Below, one piece after another: positions 12,301-21,208 of a stretch of 64,000 bases of DNA. Under the pieces are notes generated by a model that was not told the DNA's origin, ran no database searches, and was given only the letters and a program-made list of their open reading frames with translations. Made by a program: the position numbers and the translations under genes. The stretch spans positions 14,914,119 to 14,978,118 of the forward strand of contig OX031071.1 of the NCBI GenBank assembly GCA_943736015.1. The letters are read 5' to 3'. Origin of the DNA: Tridacna crocea (taxonomy: Eukaryota > Mollusca > Bivalvia > Cardiida > Cardiidae). Numbering within the stretch: the stretch's first letter is position 1; each line of letters opens with the position of its first letter.

Positions 12301-14763
12301 ACTGACCGCCATGATATGACCTTAACTGTTAAAGTGGCTTTGAACCCCAATACAACCAACTAATCCTCAGGGGTTGTCATTTTGTGGTAAAGGGTTAAAC
12401 ATCATAGATTCAGTCAGTCATGTGACATTTTTGACCTGTTTATTTACAGGAGTTATTACATTGCTAAAAGAGCACAAAGTATGTGATTTTGGACAAAAAA
12501 TAACACCAGAGCAAGCAAGAATATTGGTGAGTTTGATCCTTTTTTGACATAAGTGTGAAAGCTGGCCATTTTGACCTTCGTCTTGGTATTTGTGTAAAAC
12601 ATATAAATAGTAATTTGGGATTTGTCAAAAATATAGACACAGAGCTCCATGTAAGAGAGAGTGATGGTATTCTAAATCCATTATTTTTGTTTGAAACCCT
12701 ATGTTGTGGGTACTCATTGAAATCGTCTTGAGACCATTCTACACATCAAAGAAGTGAAATGAACTTGATCGAGTTATTAACCCTTTGCAAAACAATCCAA
12801 TTGTATTTGTGTATGAAAGCTTATGAAAACTTTGTTAGAAAAAGAAGATGATGCTGGTTACTAGCATTTTTCTCCTCTTTCCCACTATGTTTTGAAAAGT
12901 TCCCAGGGTCTTTAAAAGTGTTGATTGTTTGGTAAAGGGTTTAAATCATTATCAAACAACAAAATTTTAGGCTTGTCCAAATCGAAAGCATTTGCAGACG
13001 ACAAAATAAAAGTGATTGAAAATTTAAAACTTGTTGGAGGATAGAAAACATGGTGGGAAAAAGAGAAAATCTGGTTACCTGCATTTTCTCCTTTTCCCAT
13101 AATATTTTCTAAAGGCTTCTTTCTCAGGGTCTTCAATAGTCGGGATTGTTTGGTAAAGGGTTTAAAAATGTTTTGGAAAAAAATACTTATTAGTTAACTG
13201 CATTGATTTCTTCTTCCTTAATAGTTTTCAAGGACAAAATCCATCATTTTATCCAACATGTATGTATGTATGTATCTATGTATCTATGTATCTATGTATG
13301 TATTTAATACATATGCTTTCAATTTGGATCAATCTCATCGTCATCTGGTAAGAGTGCCTCGCTGATTGACAATTGAAGACCAGAAGACACCATTGTTTCT
13401 GTTTCCTTTCAGAAATTATTTGGTTACAAGATGGCGGAGTTCAAAGTAACGATAGAAAACATGTGGTCAAATGATGGTAGTTTTACAGATATTGCCCCAA
13501 GACCAGAGAAAATATCACCCACAAAAGTGAAAGGTACTAATATGTTTTTAATCTTCTACAAAATAATCAATGGTAAAGCAACCTAGTAATCAAATTTTTA
13601 TGTCTCATTCTTTGGAAAAGAGGGGAGACAAACAGTGTTACCCCTGTCCGTGTGTTTGTGTATACTCTTATGTGTGTATGGTAGACAGTACTGTTTGTAT
13701 TCCGCCAATAACTCGTAAGTGCATGGTCTGATTCAAGAATAACATGGCACAAATGATCACCATGAATAGAGATAAGCCATGTGCAACAACGTCAAGTTCG
13801 TACTGCTTGGTTGAACCTGGTCAATATTTGCTATGGTGGCATGGGTGGTTATCTGTGTTGGTGACACATTATTAGTTGTACAGTCAGGTGGCAGTGGACG
13901 TAAAAACTTTTTCATGGCTGTGGTGAATCCTGTCGCCCCGAGCCGAAGGCAAGGTGGCAACATGATTCACCACAGCCGTGAACAAGTTTCCAAGTCCACT
14001 GCCACCTGACCGTACAACAAATTTATTATACTGCAAAGTTATCCGTTCCTATGTTTGTTAAGCGAATTTTACCTGATTTTTTGTTTAAAAATTGACTATG
14101 CTACTGAAGTAGAATTTCCCTTTTTAACATTTGTGTAAGTAACACAACGTCTGATTGGCCAAACCATTCTGATTGGCTAATTCAAATGGTTTAGCCAATC
14201 AGAGGTTGTGTTACTTACAAATTTAGAAAACCTTGCAGAATAAGACTAAGTATATTCTCAAGAATGGTTGGTGAATAGGGGCCCTGTTGTAGTTCCCAGG
14301 AAGCAGAATTGAGAGAGATTAGTATAAGTTGTAAGAGCTTGTTTCTAAATCGATGTAAAATAAACATGTTTAACCCATTACCACACAATCCCTACTTTTG
14401 ACGCCCCTGAGAAAGAAGCCTTTTGAAAACACTGTAAGAAAAGGAGAAAATGCTGGTAACCAGCATTTTCTCCTTTTCCCACAGTGTTTTCATCCCTTCA
14501 AAAAACAAATTTCAAATTTTCCATCACATTTATTTTGACGTCTGCAAATACTTTCAATTTGGACAAACCTAAAATTTTTTCGTGTGGTAATGAGTTAAAC
14601 TAAGACAAGGTTTAAATTTTGTTATTTGGTAAAGTGTTGAATTTTTGTTTTTCCGTATTCAGTGCGGCCGAAGAAACCTGAAGACATGGAAGAGGACAGT
14701 GAAGAGGAGGAAGAAGAGGCAGAAGAAATTGGGGATATTGATATGAATGACAACTCTGATTAA
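3293..14763 (+). CDS. MRTO4: Ribosome assembly factor MRT4 (mRNA turnover protein 4), complete, 8 exons
   Basis: This gene encodes the nucleolar paralogue of ribosomal stalk protein P0 (uL10), which holds the P0 site on pre-60S particles until P0 replaces it. Exons are 3293-3320, 4181-4239, 5748-5851, 7011-7160, 8877-9028, 12450-12526, 13413-13533 and 14663-14763. All introns are GT-AG and phases match throughout, giving 792 nt and 263 residues, slightly longer than the human protein as I recall it (about 239). The start is set by MPKSKRDKR, the conserved N terminus. Further family signatures are [45 protein letters not shown] and [12 protein letters not shown]. The C terminus is an acidic tail (about residues 238-253). 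The stop TAA lies inside the TTAA of a MITE. The exon order and family match are certain; the 5' untranslated region was not located. Confidence 0.96.
3391..3607 (-). mobile_element. Hairpin MITE, subfamily A
   Basis: This reverse-orientation copy in MRTO4 intron 1 has a full core (GCTGGTTACCAGC) and an intact left-arm end; its other end is eroded. Confidence 0.85.
3604..3787 (+). mobile_element. Hairpin MITE, subfamily A, degenerate
   Basis: This diverged copy abuts the previous one at a shared TTAA. Arms and core are recognisable but the hairpin is imperfect. Confidence 0.65.
3823..3932. mobile_element. Left-arm-only snapback derivative
   Basis: This 110 bp near-perfect palindrome is made of two inverted left arms (TTAACCCATTACCACACAAT to AGAAAGAAGGC and back). 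Both the usual core and the right arm are absent. Confidence 0.9.
3929..4152 (-). mobile_element. Hairpin MITE, subfamily A
   Basis: This copy shares TTAA with the snapback element and ends 28 bases before MRTO4 exon 2. Confidence 0.85.
4181..4239 (+). CDS. MRTO4: MRTO4 exon 2
   Basis: The acceptor is TTTTTCAG and the donor GTAAGT. The exon encodes [20 protein letters not shown], the basic and early alpha-helical part of Mrt4. A MITE ends only 28 bases before the acceptor. Confidence 0.94.
4259..4399. mobile_element. GTGTAGATC-type palindromic repeat
   Basis: Arms near CAGTGTAGATCAAGG and CTTGGATCTACACTG flank a TGCAGTCTGATC segment. Related palindromes lie at 19.5, 21.75, 25.6, 31.65, 35.1, 55.9, 56.9 and 57.7 kb. 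Confidence 0.7.
4396..4770 (+). mobile_element. Two adjacent hairpin MITEs, second degenerate
   Basis: The first copy (4396-4626) has both arms and a core with a few mismatches. The following 145 bases look like a decayed second copy. Confidence 0.7.
5147..5366 (+). mobile_element. Hairpin MITE, subfamily A
   Basis: A complete copy in MRTO4 intron 2 with TTAA-type ends; the core centre is GGTGACC. Confidence 0.88.
5363..5605 (-). mobile_element. Hairpin MITE, subfamily C
   Basis: The core carries GAGAAATTGCTCGTTA, and the far end reads TTTGGGAAAGGATTAA. It directly follows an A copy. Confidence 0.75.
5748..5851 (+). CDS. MRTO4: MRTO4 exon 3
   Basis: The acceptor is TTTATAG and the donor GTAAGA. 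The frame contains [19 protein letters not shown] and EIRTEWKHS, the start of the P0-like rRNA-binding domain. It ends in phase 2, and the arginine codon is completed by exon 4. Confidence 0.94.
5993..6181. mobile_element. AGAGGGAGTGA-type palindromic MITE
   Basis: An inverted repeat starts near CCAGATAGAGGGAGTGA, ends ATCACTCCCTCTTATCTGG, and is centred on an AATCATCTTATCAAGACAAT fold. Full copies recur at 28.04 and 46.14 kb, half copies at 12.64 and 23.19 kb. Confidence 0.8.
6332..6555 (+). mobile_element. Hairpin MITE, subfamily A
   Basis: A full-length copy with a near-perfect core; both terminal TTAA sites are eroded. Confidence 0.8.
6575..6705 (-). mobile_element. Hairpin MITE fragment
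   Basis: Core and left arm only, diverged; it abuts the next copy at TTAA. Confidence 0.55.
6701..6929 (+). mobile_element. Hairpin MITE, subfamily A
   Basis: A complete, well-preserved copy in MRTO4 intron 3, ending 82 bases before exon 4. Confidence 0.92.
7011..7160 (+). CDS. MRTO4: MRTO4 exon 4
   Basis: The acceptor is TTTTTTGCAG and the donor GTAAGT. The exon encodes [15 protein letters not shown], then [11 protein letters not shown] and [16 protein letters not shown], the core of the P0-like domain. It ends in phase 2. Confidence 0.95.
7206..8629 (-). mobile_element. Hairpin MITE split by a pearl-like element
   Basis: Its ends lie at 7206-7275 (TTAACTCATTACC to GCAGACAACAAAAC) and about 8494-8629. 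The intervening DNA is the pearl-like insertion. The distal part is rearranged, ending in a second right arm. Confidence 0.75.
7277..8493 (+). mobile_element. Pearl/HINE-like element with tandem core
   Basis: Subterminal inverted repeats CTCCCCGAA (7300) and TTCGGGGAG (about 8482) bracket several units of about 120-180 bp. Each unit contains AAGCCCCCTTTTTCCATGAC and AACAATATAACCATGAA. A GGAC microsatellite (GACGGACGGACGGACAGACG) lies near the right end. This matches the bivalve pearl/Helentron-associated pattern; the class is inferred. Confidence 0.65.
8705..8780 (+). other. tRNA-like sequence (SINE head or tRNA relic)
   Basis: An A box-like TAGCTCACTGGTTAAG and a B box-like GGTTCAAATCC are spaced as in a tRNA gene, about 100 bases upstream of MRTO4 exon 5. 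No clear SINE body follows. Confidence 0.5.
8877..9028 (+). CDS. MRTO4: MRTO4 exon 5
   Basis: The acceptor is CAACAG and the donor GTAAT. The exon encodes [15 protein letters not shown] and then [12 protein letters not shown], among the most conserved Mrt4/P0 segments. A tRNA-like sequence lies about 100 bases upstream and a MITE starts 27 bases after the donor. Confidence 0.96.
9056..9283 (+). mobile_element. Hairpin MITE, subfamily C
   Basis: It begins TTAACCCTTTCCCAAACAAG, has core AAGGAGAAATTGCTCAGAAC, and starts 27 bases after the exon 5 donor. Confidence 0.85.
9438..11377 (+). mobile_element. Pearl/HINE-like element with ATCCCCCGCC ends
   Basis: The ends ATCCCCCGCC (9438-9447) and GGCGGGGGAT (11368-11377) are inverted repeats. 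A GTCC microsatellite follows the left end. The core has about five units of 160-180 bp, each with GCGTCATGAAAAAAGGGGGC and TTCATGTT. A palindromic CATGACATGTCAT patch lies near 11090. The same AAGGGGGCTTCATG motif occurs inverted in the element at 7277-8493. Confidence 0.7.
11407..11853 (-). mobile_element. Two tandem hairpin MITEs, subfamily A
   Basis: Two same-orientation copies (11407-11635, 11632-11853) meet at a GTTACC junction where a TTAA has decayed. Both cores are near perfect. Confidence 0.88.
11990..12398 (-). mobile_element. Hairpin MITE interrupted by a SINE
   Basis: Core and part of the left arm (11990-12102) stop at TCAGGGGCGG. The SINE follows, and the arm resumes at TCAGGGGTTG and ends in GGTAAAGGGTTAA. 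Confidence 0.8.
12103..12362 (+). mobile_element. tRNA-derived SINE with Meta-like tail (RUDI-like)
   Basis: The A box is GGTGGCTCAGTGG and the B box GTGAGTTCGATACCC. The tail contains GACCGCCATGATATGACCTT and ACTGTTAAAGTGGC and ends AACCCCAATACAACCAAC. It is flanked by imperfect TCAGGGG repeats. A second copy is at 59708. RUDI affiliation is from memory of bivalve SINEs. Confidence 0.85.
12450..12526 (+). CDS. MRTO4: MRTO4 exon 6
   Basis: The acceptor is TTTACAG and the donor GTGAGT. The exon encodes [16 protein letters not shown] and [10 protein letters not shown], part of the Mrt4/P0 insertion domain. It ends in phase 0. Confidence 0.95.
12640..12742. mobile_element. AGAGGGAGTGA-type MITE, half copy
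   Basis: It contains the left half only, from AGAGCTCCATGTAAGAGAGA to the central GAAATCGTCTTGAGAC, in MRTO4 intron 6. Confidence 0.75.
12777..12944. mobile_element. Hairpin MITE, symmetric left-left form
   Basis: This 168 bp element has an A core flanked by two inverted left arms and no right arm. Confidence 0.8.
12941..13165 (-). mobile_element. Hairpin MITE, subfamily A
   Basis: It follows the left-left form and shares a TTAA with it; the core is slightly diverged. Confidence 0.85.
13256..13310. repeat. TGTA/TCTA microsatellite
   Basis: A tetranucleotide run of TGTA and TCTA units. Confidence 0.85.
13413..13533 (+). CDS. MRTO4: MRTO4 exon 7
   Basis: The acceptor is CCTTTCAG and the donor GTACTA. 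The exon encodes [18 protein letters not shown], the conserved end of the globular domain, then a proline- and lysine-rich linker. It ends in phase 1. Confidence 0.95.
13845..14045. mobile_element. Palindromic repeat with CAGGTGGCAGTGGACG arms
   Basis: Arms around CAGGTGGCAGTGGACG and GTCCACTGCCACCTGACCG flank a centre with GCCCCGAGCCGAAGGC. One arm recurs at 33500-33600 beside the DGKQ stop. Confidence 0.75.
14120..14285. mobile_element. CCAAT-rich palindromic repeat
   Basis: The arms GATTGGCCAAACCATT and AATGGTTTAGCCAATC form a hairpin, followed by a tail reading AGAATGGTTGGTGAAT. The same structure and tail lie at 58420-58555. Confidence 0.75.
14370..14598 (+). mobile_element. Hairpin MITE, subfamily A
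   Basis: A complete copy in the last MRTO4 intron. A right-end fragment (TTTGGTAAAGTGTTG) sits 22 bases before the last exon. Confidence 0.92.
14663..14763 (+). CDS. MRTO4: MRTO4 exon 8, terminal, acidic tail
   Basis: The acceptor is TATTCAG. The exon encodes [20 protein letters not shown] and a short acidic end, then TAA. The stop codon (14761-14763) lies within the TTAA that bounds the MITE at 14760-14948, so the last coding base is also the first base of that target site. Confidence 0.93.
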
Positions 14764-14948
14764 CCTTATCCCAAATTTTTACAACCCTGAGGATGAAGCC
14801 TATAGAAAACATTTTGGGAAGAGGAGAAAATGCTGATAAAGAGCATTTTCTCCTCTGTTTTGTCCTTTTTCCAGAATGTTTTCTAACTTTTCAAAGAATA
14901 TTTCTATCAATTGAGAACAATAAAATTGTAATCTTCAAATGCTTTTAA
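14760..14948 (+). mobile_element. Hairpin MITE starting at the MRTO4 stop codon
   Basis: The left TTAA is 14760-14763 and contains the MRTO4 stop. The left arm and an expanded core (with an extra CTGTTTTGTC) follow; the right arm is shortened. Confidence 0.8.
14919..14924 (+). terminator. Candidate poly(A) signal of MRTO4
   Basis: AATAAA lies about 156 bases after the MRTO4 stop, inside the MITE that begins at the stop codon. The use of this site is inferred from position alone. Confidence 0.45.
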
Positions 14949-15402
14949 TTCTTTACCAATCAACAAAATTATAGTTTAATGACTCTGGGAAAGAAGCCTT
15001 TTGAAAACATTGTAGGAAAAGGAGAGAATGCCGATAACCAGCATTTTCTCCTTTTTTGCACAATGTTCGCTATCCTTCCAAAAACCGATTTCAGTTTTTC
15101 AGTCACATTCATTTTGTCATCTTCAAATGCTTTCAAATGGGCCTAGTCTGAAATTTTGTCATTTGGCAACTATTTAACCCATACCCACACAATCCCTACT
15201 TTTGACGCCCCCGAGAAAGAAGCCTTTTGAAAACACTGTAGGAAAAGGAGAAAATGCTGGTAACCAGCATTTTCTCCTTTTCCCACAGTGTTTTCTACCC
15301 TTCCCAAAACAACCTTCAATTTTTCAGGCACCTTTATTTTGTCGTCTGCAAATGCTTTCAATTTGAACCAGTCTAAAATTTTGTCATCTGGTAATGAGTT
15401 AA
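14945..15402 (+). mobile_element. Two tandem hairpin MITEs, subfamily A
   Basis: The copies 14945-15177 and 15174-15402 share one TTAA and one orientation. With the preceding copy they form a direct array of three. Confidence 0.88.
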
Positions 15403-15584
15403 CACATTATTTTATTTCCATACTTTGTGGACAAAAAAAAGTATTCAAAGGGAGATAACACATCAGCAAGTCAGTTTTGATGATAAATTATAGTTTAATC
15501 ATAGAAAAACTGTTGCAGAGTAACTTATCCTACAGGTTAAGTACAGAGGAAAAACAAACAACTGTGATTTCAGAAATACAGGGC

Positions 15585-15765
15585 TGTTCAAAATGTACCT
15601 ATCACAACACAGCGTGATTGTATAATTACAGGGCTGCTCAAAATGTCCCTACTATGACACAGTGATTTTGAAAGTAAATTATAGATTAAAGAATACATGT
15701 GTCTGCTTAAGATGTACCTTTCATGGCACTAGGTGATTTTGGAAGTAAACTGCTGTGAAAATATA
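15585..15765. repeat. Short degenerate tandem repeat
   Basis: Three loosely similar units of about 65 bp share GGGCTGCTCAAAATGT-like starts and GTGATT...GAAAGTAAA-like ends. Confidence 0.55.
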
Positions 15766-15973
15766 AATAAGATTTTACAACTTCATGGTTGTATTTAATC
15801 TCAGACATGGCTTCATTAACACTCAAGATGCAAAGCAGTTCTTTTCTTTTTTTCTTTTAACCCCTTCCCAGTTGGAAAAAAAAAAGATGTTCAAGTTTGG
15901 AGAGTGATATTTTATCGATATTATCAGTCACTCTATAAAAGGTTTCGGTCGTAATCTTAATGAAAATCAATGT

Positions 15974-16147
15974 TTAACCCTTTACCACACAATCCTGACT
16001 TTTAATGACCCTTAGAAAGAAGCCTTTTGAAAACATTGTAGGAAAAGGAGAAAATGCTGGTAACCAGCATTTTCTCCTTTTCCCACGTTTTCAAAACGCT
16101 TCCATCTCAGGGTCGTAAAAAGCAGGGATTGTTTGGTAAAGGGTTAA
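15974..16147. mobile_element. Hairpin MITE, symmetric left-left form
   Basis: This 174 bp element has an A core between two inverted left arms, TTAACCCTTTACC to GGTAAAGGGTTAA. Confidence 0.88.
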
Positions 16148-16370
16148 TTCTTTCCCTCACACTGAAATTTTAGACTAGCAGTTTTTGAGAGGATCTGCAG
16201 ACGGTAACTTCAAGAATTGTATAAAATAGCCAAAGATCTTTGATGGGGTAGAAAACATTGTTAGAAAAGGAGAAATGCTAGTTAGCAACATTTTCTCCTT
16301 GTCGCACAATGTTTTCAAAAGCCTCTCTCCCTTGGGGGTGATTGTAACTTGGGATCACTTTCTAGAGGGT
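16144..16370 (-). mobile_element. Hairpin MITE, diverged
   Basis: It adjoins the left-left form at a shared TTAA; the core is recognisable and the far end degraded. Confidence 0.7.
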
Positions 16371-16390
16371 GAAGTCATGTTTTTAACTCT

Positions 16391-16595
16391 TTAACCCATT
16401 GCCACACAATCCCTATTTTTGACGACCCTGAGAAAGAAGCTTTTAAAAAAACATTGTGGTAACCAGCATTTTCTCTTTCCCACAAAGTTTTCTGCCTTTC
16501 ACGAAACAAATTTCAAATTTTCCGTCACTTTTATTTTGTCGTCTGCACATGCTTTCAATTTGGACAAACTTGATTTGTCATTTAGTAACGAGTTA
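16391..16595 (+). mobile_element. Hairpin MITE, subfamily A, core deletion
   Basis: About 20 bases of the left half of the hairpin are missing, so the fold is asymmetric. Confidence 0.82.
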
Positions 16596-17005
16596 CATCT
16601 TGAGTATGATGCCATTGTAATCGGAGATGGAAGACCCCTACAGGAAGAAGTTTATCCACCACCCAGTATAATTGTATGATACAAAGCTATTTTAAATTGT
16701 GTTATTTGGAATTCCCAGTATTCTGCAAACAGCAAAATAACCGAAATATAGATTCAGGTCATTTACCCGGATCCCTGTACACACAGTGTCTACAAATTCA
16801 GTTCTACTTCAACAACTGGTACCAGACCAGCCATATTCAGAAAAAAAAAATCACCAACAGAGAGGTATGGCATAAGTTCTAGTATTATTATAGGTACATC
16901 TTAAACTCTGCTACTACCATACGTTAAAATTACTTCAACATGCCTAGCAATTCATCATATTATCAATTATAATTGAATTATTTAGGTTATAAATGTCAAT
17001 TTTCA

Positions 17006-17235
17006 TTTACCCATTACCAAACAGTCCCTTTTTTTAATGGCCCAGAGGAAGAAGCCTTCTGAAAACATTGTGGGAAAAGGAGAAAATGCTGGTAACCAGC
17101 ATTTTCTCCTTTTCCCGCAATGTTTTCTACTCCTCTAAAGTCAAGTTTTAGTTTTTGAACCAAGTTTATTTTATTGTCTACAAAATTTTTTCAAATTGGA
17201 CAAGTTTAATATTTTGTTGTTTGGTAAAGATTTAA
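17006..17235 (+). mobile_element. Hairpin MITE, subfamily A
   Basis: A full-length copy with a perfect core and moderately diverged arms. Confidence 0.87.
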
Positions 17236-17290
17236 ATACAGTACTTACTGTTCTGATCTTTGTCGTGATAATAACTTTATCAACATACAT

Positions 17291-17720
17291 CTCAGTCAGA
17301 CGACAAATATTAGACCAGTCCAACTCTTAATTATTTGCAGAGGATGAAATATATGCTACAAAAAACCATGAGGGTGGTCTTCCAAAGGCTAGAAAACATT
17401 ATGGAAAAAGGAGAAAATGCTGGTAACAGGATCTTTAGAACTCAAGATCGTTTGCTACAGGATTAACTGTAATGTTTTTCAAAGAAAACATTTAACTCTT
17501 TACCAAACGATAAAATTTCAGACTGGTCCATATTGGAAGCATTTGCAGAAGACAAAAGTAATGTGACTCAAAAAATGAAATTTGCTTTGGGATGGGAAGA
17601 AAACATCTTAGGAAAAGGAGAAAATGCTGGTTGCCAGCATTTTCCCCTTTTTCCACTTTGTTTTCAAAAGGCTTCTTATTCAGGGTCATGAAAACCAGGG
17701 ACAGTTTGGGAAAGGGTTAA
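17291..17720 (-). mobile_element. Two hairpin MITEs, first degenerate
   Basis: A decayed copy at 17291-17466 is followed by a full one at 17492-17720 with intact ends. Confidence 0.8.
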
Positions 17721-17934
17721 TTCTTGTATGCACAGCCTTTTTGAAGGTAGTTAAATCCTAACATTATTAAGTACCTGATACTATCATATCAACGCAGATA
17801 TATTGTCGTACAGGAAACCATGTGAATGTATTTAACAATGGTATGAGAGAAACTTTACCCCCAGATTATTTGAAACAGATGTACGATTCAAGTTTGACTG
17901 TTTTACATAAATCATAAAATCCTGTTGTTGTTTT

Positions 17935-18300
17935 TTTTTTTCAAAATACCTTAGACAATATTATTGGAAAAAAGAAACTGAATGTAACAAGCAATTTCCC
18001 TTTTTCTCACAATCATTTCAAAAGCGTTCTTCCTCGCTGTCCTTTACTCAGGATTGTTTGGCAACAGGTTAATTACCTCTTTACCAAATGACATAATTTT
18101 AGACTAGTACAAATCTGAAGCATTTGCAAAGAACAAAATTAATGCAACTCCAAAACTGAGATTTGTTTTGGGAAAGGTAGAAAGCATCAAGCGAAAAAGA
18201 GACTATTATATTTACCAGCATTTTCTCCTTTTCCCTCAATATTTCCATATGGCTTCTTTCTCAGGGTCATAAAACCCCTGGATTTTTTTGTAAAAGTTTA
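17935..18300 (-). mobile_element. Two degenerate hairpin MITEs
   Basis: A C-like remnant (AAGAAACTGAATGTAACAAG) to 18072 is followed by an A-like copy with a diverged hairpin. Confidence 0.6.
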
Positions 18301-18484
18301 CAGGATATTAATTTCTTCAAATCTAGGAGAAAAGCAACTCTCAACACATACAAAATTCTAGAAAAACAGCAATCAATTATTAAGTCTAGAATTTATATAC
18401 AATATCAAACATCAAATCTAGTGTACTGTAATTAATGCATTAATTCAAAACTAATCCACACTGTTAATGTTGTTCATAACAGAC

Positions 18485-18713
18485 TTAACTCATTACCAAA
18501 TGACAAAATTCTATGTTTGCCCAAATCCAAAGCATTTGCAGACGACAAAATAAAAGTGACTAAAAATTTGAAATTTTGGTTGGTAAGGGAAGAAAACATT
18601 ATGGGAAAAGAAGAAAATGCTGGTTACCAGCATTTTCTTCTTTTTCCACAATGTTTTCAGATGGTTTCTTTCTCAGGGTAATTAAAAGTTGGGATTGTGT
18701 GATAAAGGTTTAA
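18485..18713 (-). mobile_element. Hairpin MITE, subfamily A
   Basis: A full copy with TTAA at both ends. Confidence 0.88.
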
Positions 18714-18724
18714 ATAAAGGTATT

Positions 18725-18981
18725 TCTGCATCCTCCTGATAAAAAACTTTTGCAGACAATAAATTTAATTTCATTCAAATGCAGGGAACTGTCTAAGAAA
18801 GGCTAGAAAATAATGTTGGAAAACAAGAAAATGCTAGTTACCACTACTTTCTCCTTTTCTCACAATGTTTTCTAGCATTGCTAAAGATAATCTCATCACT
18901 TGAATCACATTAAATTTTTGAATTTGTCTGCAAATACTTTTAATTTGGTCGAGTACAAAATTTGGTTTGGTAAAGAGTTAA
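18725..18981. mobile_element. Hairpin MITE, apparent right-right form
   Basis: Both flanks carry right-arm sequence (TTTTGCAGACAA on the left, TTGTCTGCAAATACTTTTAA on the right) around a diverged core. Confidence 0.6.
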
Positions 18982-18987
18982 GTTAAT

Positions 18988-19470
18988 TTAACTTTTTACC
19001 ACAAGATTCAGAGTTTTACCGATCATGGGGCTGAAACCTTTTGAAAATATTGTAGGAAAAGGAGGAATACTGGTAACAAGCATTTTCTTCAATCCCCATA
19101 ATGTTTTCTACCCTTCCTAAAACAGTTGCCAACTGTTGAGTCACGTTTATTTTGTTATCTGCAAATGCTTTCAATTTGGACCAGTCTAAATTTTGGTTAT
19201 TTGGTAAAGAATTAAGAACACATGAAGAATCTAAACAGTGATCTCTTTTGGCCAATGATTGCTAAACCCTTTACCAACAACAAAAAATTTTGAGACACTG
19301 AAATTGAAAGAATTTTCAGACAACAATTAAAAATTTAAAATGCAAATGAAGTTTTGATATTTTGCTGACAGAGAGTAGAAAGTTACCAGCATTTTCTCCT
19401 TTTCCCACAATGTTTTCAAGTCTTTTTCCTGTGGGCTGTAAAAAGTTGGTATTGTGCAGTAAAGGGTAAA
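18988..19470. mobile_element. Two hairpin MITEs in opposite orientation
   Basis: 18988-19215 is forward and near complete. 19263-19470 is reverse and lacks much of one half of the core. Confidence 0.78.
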
Positions 19471-20040
19471 GGCAGGTTTTCTTATAAAACAGGTTCAGTG
19501 GTACTTAGTTTTCAGACTGTTTTCAACCAGATACTTTGTAAACACAGATGTAGATCAGAGGTCACCTTGTGTGCAGACTGATCTCTGTCCAAACTGTCGG
19601 AAAGCAGAAGCTTATATTTGGCTCTGTGCCATAAGATAAGGACTTGGAAGTAAAAACCTGTGCTCACAGACCATATTTAATCTCAAGTACAGGTTCAGCT
19701 TTAGCCTTGCTATTTCATCAGCATTATGTAAAGTGGGATAGAGAAGATATAATTCTTACTTCTACGTAATATCAACCATTTATTTTCCATTATTACTTAG
19801 AATTCTAAGAATCCAAATAAAATTTGCAGATTAAGTTTCAAAATAGGTATTTTTGAAAGTGCTTAACAAGGTCATGTAATTCAATGTATCATGTAATAAA
19901 TTATGCATTCACAAAGGGAACTTACTCTAAATTACTGCACTGCAGAATAAAAGGGAGATAATTCATGTAAGTTAACTGCTCTGCAGCACGATAAATAACT
20001 AAAGCCTTTACCTCATTATCAAACTTTGCAATCTTCTACT
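19470..20040. other. Intergenic DNA without recognised features
   Basis: Apart from a weak GATCAGAG/GCAGACTGATCTCTG palindrome near 19555-19600, I see nothing identifiable here. Confidence 0.6.
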
Positions 20041-20272
20041 TTAACCCTATGCCACACCTTCCCCCAAGTTAAACAACCTTGAGGAGGAGGCCTTACAAAA
20101 ACATTGCGGAAAAAGGAGAAAATGCTGGTAACCAGCATTTTCTCCATTTCCCTCAATGTTTTCTACCCTGTCAAAGACAAAAATCATCATTTCAGCATCG
20201 TTTTTTGTTATTGTCTGCAAATGTTTTCATTTTGGTGAAGTGCAAAAAATATTGACGCTTGGAAAAAGGTTG
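20041..20272 (+). mobile_element. Hairpin MITE, subfamily A
   Basis: Good core, diverged right end. Confidence 0.82.
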
Positions 20273-20394
20273 GAAAAAAAAAAACGAGTATTTATCAGAT
20301 ATTCAAATTCATAGCTTCCAAGAAAACTCATCTGATTTGACAAGACAGAACTCCTTGACCAATCAGATAGCTTGTTACTGAAATTAGATAGGAT

Positions 20395-20795
20395 TAAATT
20401 TGTACCAACTGACAAAATTTTTGTTTCTGTTGAAAACATTTGCAGACTACTTATAAAATGTGGCTAAAATGATGGGCATTCTTCTGTGAAGAAGTAGAAA
20501 ACATTGAGAGAGGAGGAAATTCTGGTAAGCAGCCATTTTTGCTTTTCTTATAATGTTTTCAAAGTCTTTTTCTCCAGAGTCGTTCACACGCATGATTTTG
20601 TGGTAAAATATTCAGAATGATTAGTAAATAGATATCTTGAGGAGAAAGTGTTACCAAACAACACAATTCATACGGCAATGAGAAGAAAAATGTGCAAGAT
20701 GAAGAAATTTTCATAAAGCAAACTTTTTATCCATTACCCACATTGTTTTCAAAGATCTTTGGCTGCAAGTTTTTGAACACAAAGTAAAGGATTTA
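20395..20795 (-). mobile_element. Two degenerate hairpin MITEs
   Basis: Two weak reverse copies retain right-arm traces and ATGTTTTCAAAG-type core remnants. Confidence 0.5.
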
Positions 20796-21208
20796 GTAAA
20801 CACCATATGTCATGTAAAAAGATTACAACAACTGTGTGAAATGGAGAATGAAGTTGTATTAAAAAGTAATGAAGCATTCTCTCCCCTTCATTCACGCCAA
20901 CTCGAGCACTTTCTACAACACAGGACTTGCGGAACGATGAAAGTAGTCATGGATATGGAACAGTTTAACATCACACTCGTCTACGATTTAAATCTTTGCT
21001 TTAAAATATTGTAACAAAAAAAGAAAACACTCGTAACAAAAAATCTGTGTTCACAATGTATTTACCCATAACACCATTCTATCACAACTACATGGATTCA
21101 CTCTATCAAGTGAAAATAGGTCCAAATTGAAAGCATCACATATGCCACAATAAATGAAACTCAATTTTTTTTTTTTCTGAAAGGGTAGAAAACAATTCGT
21201 AAAATGGT

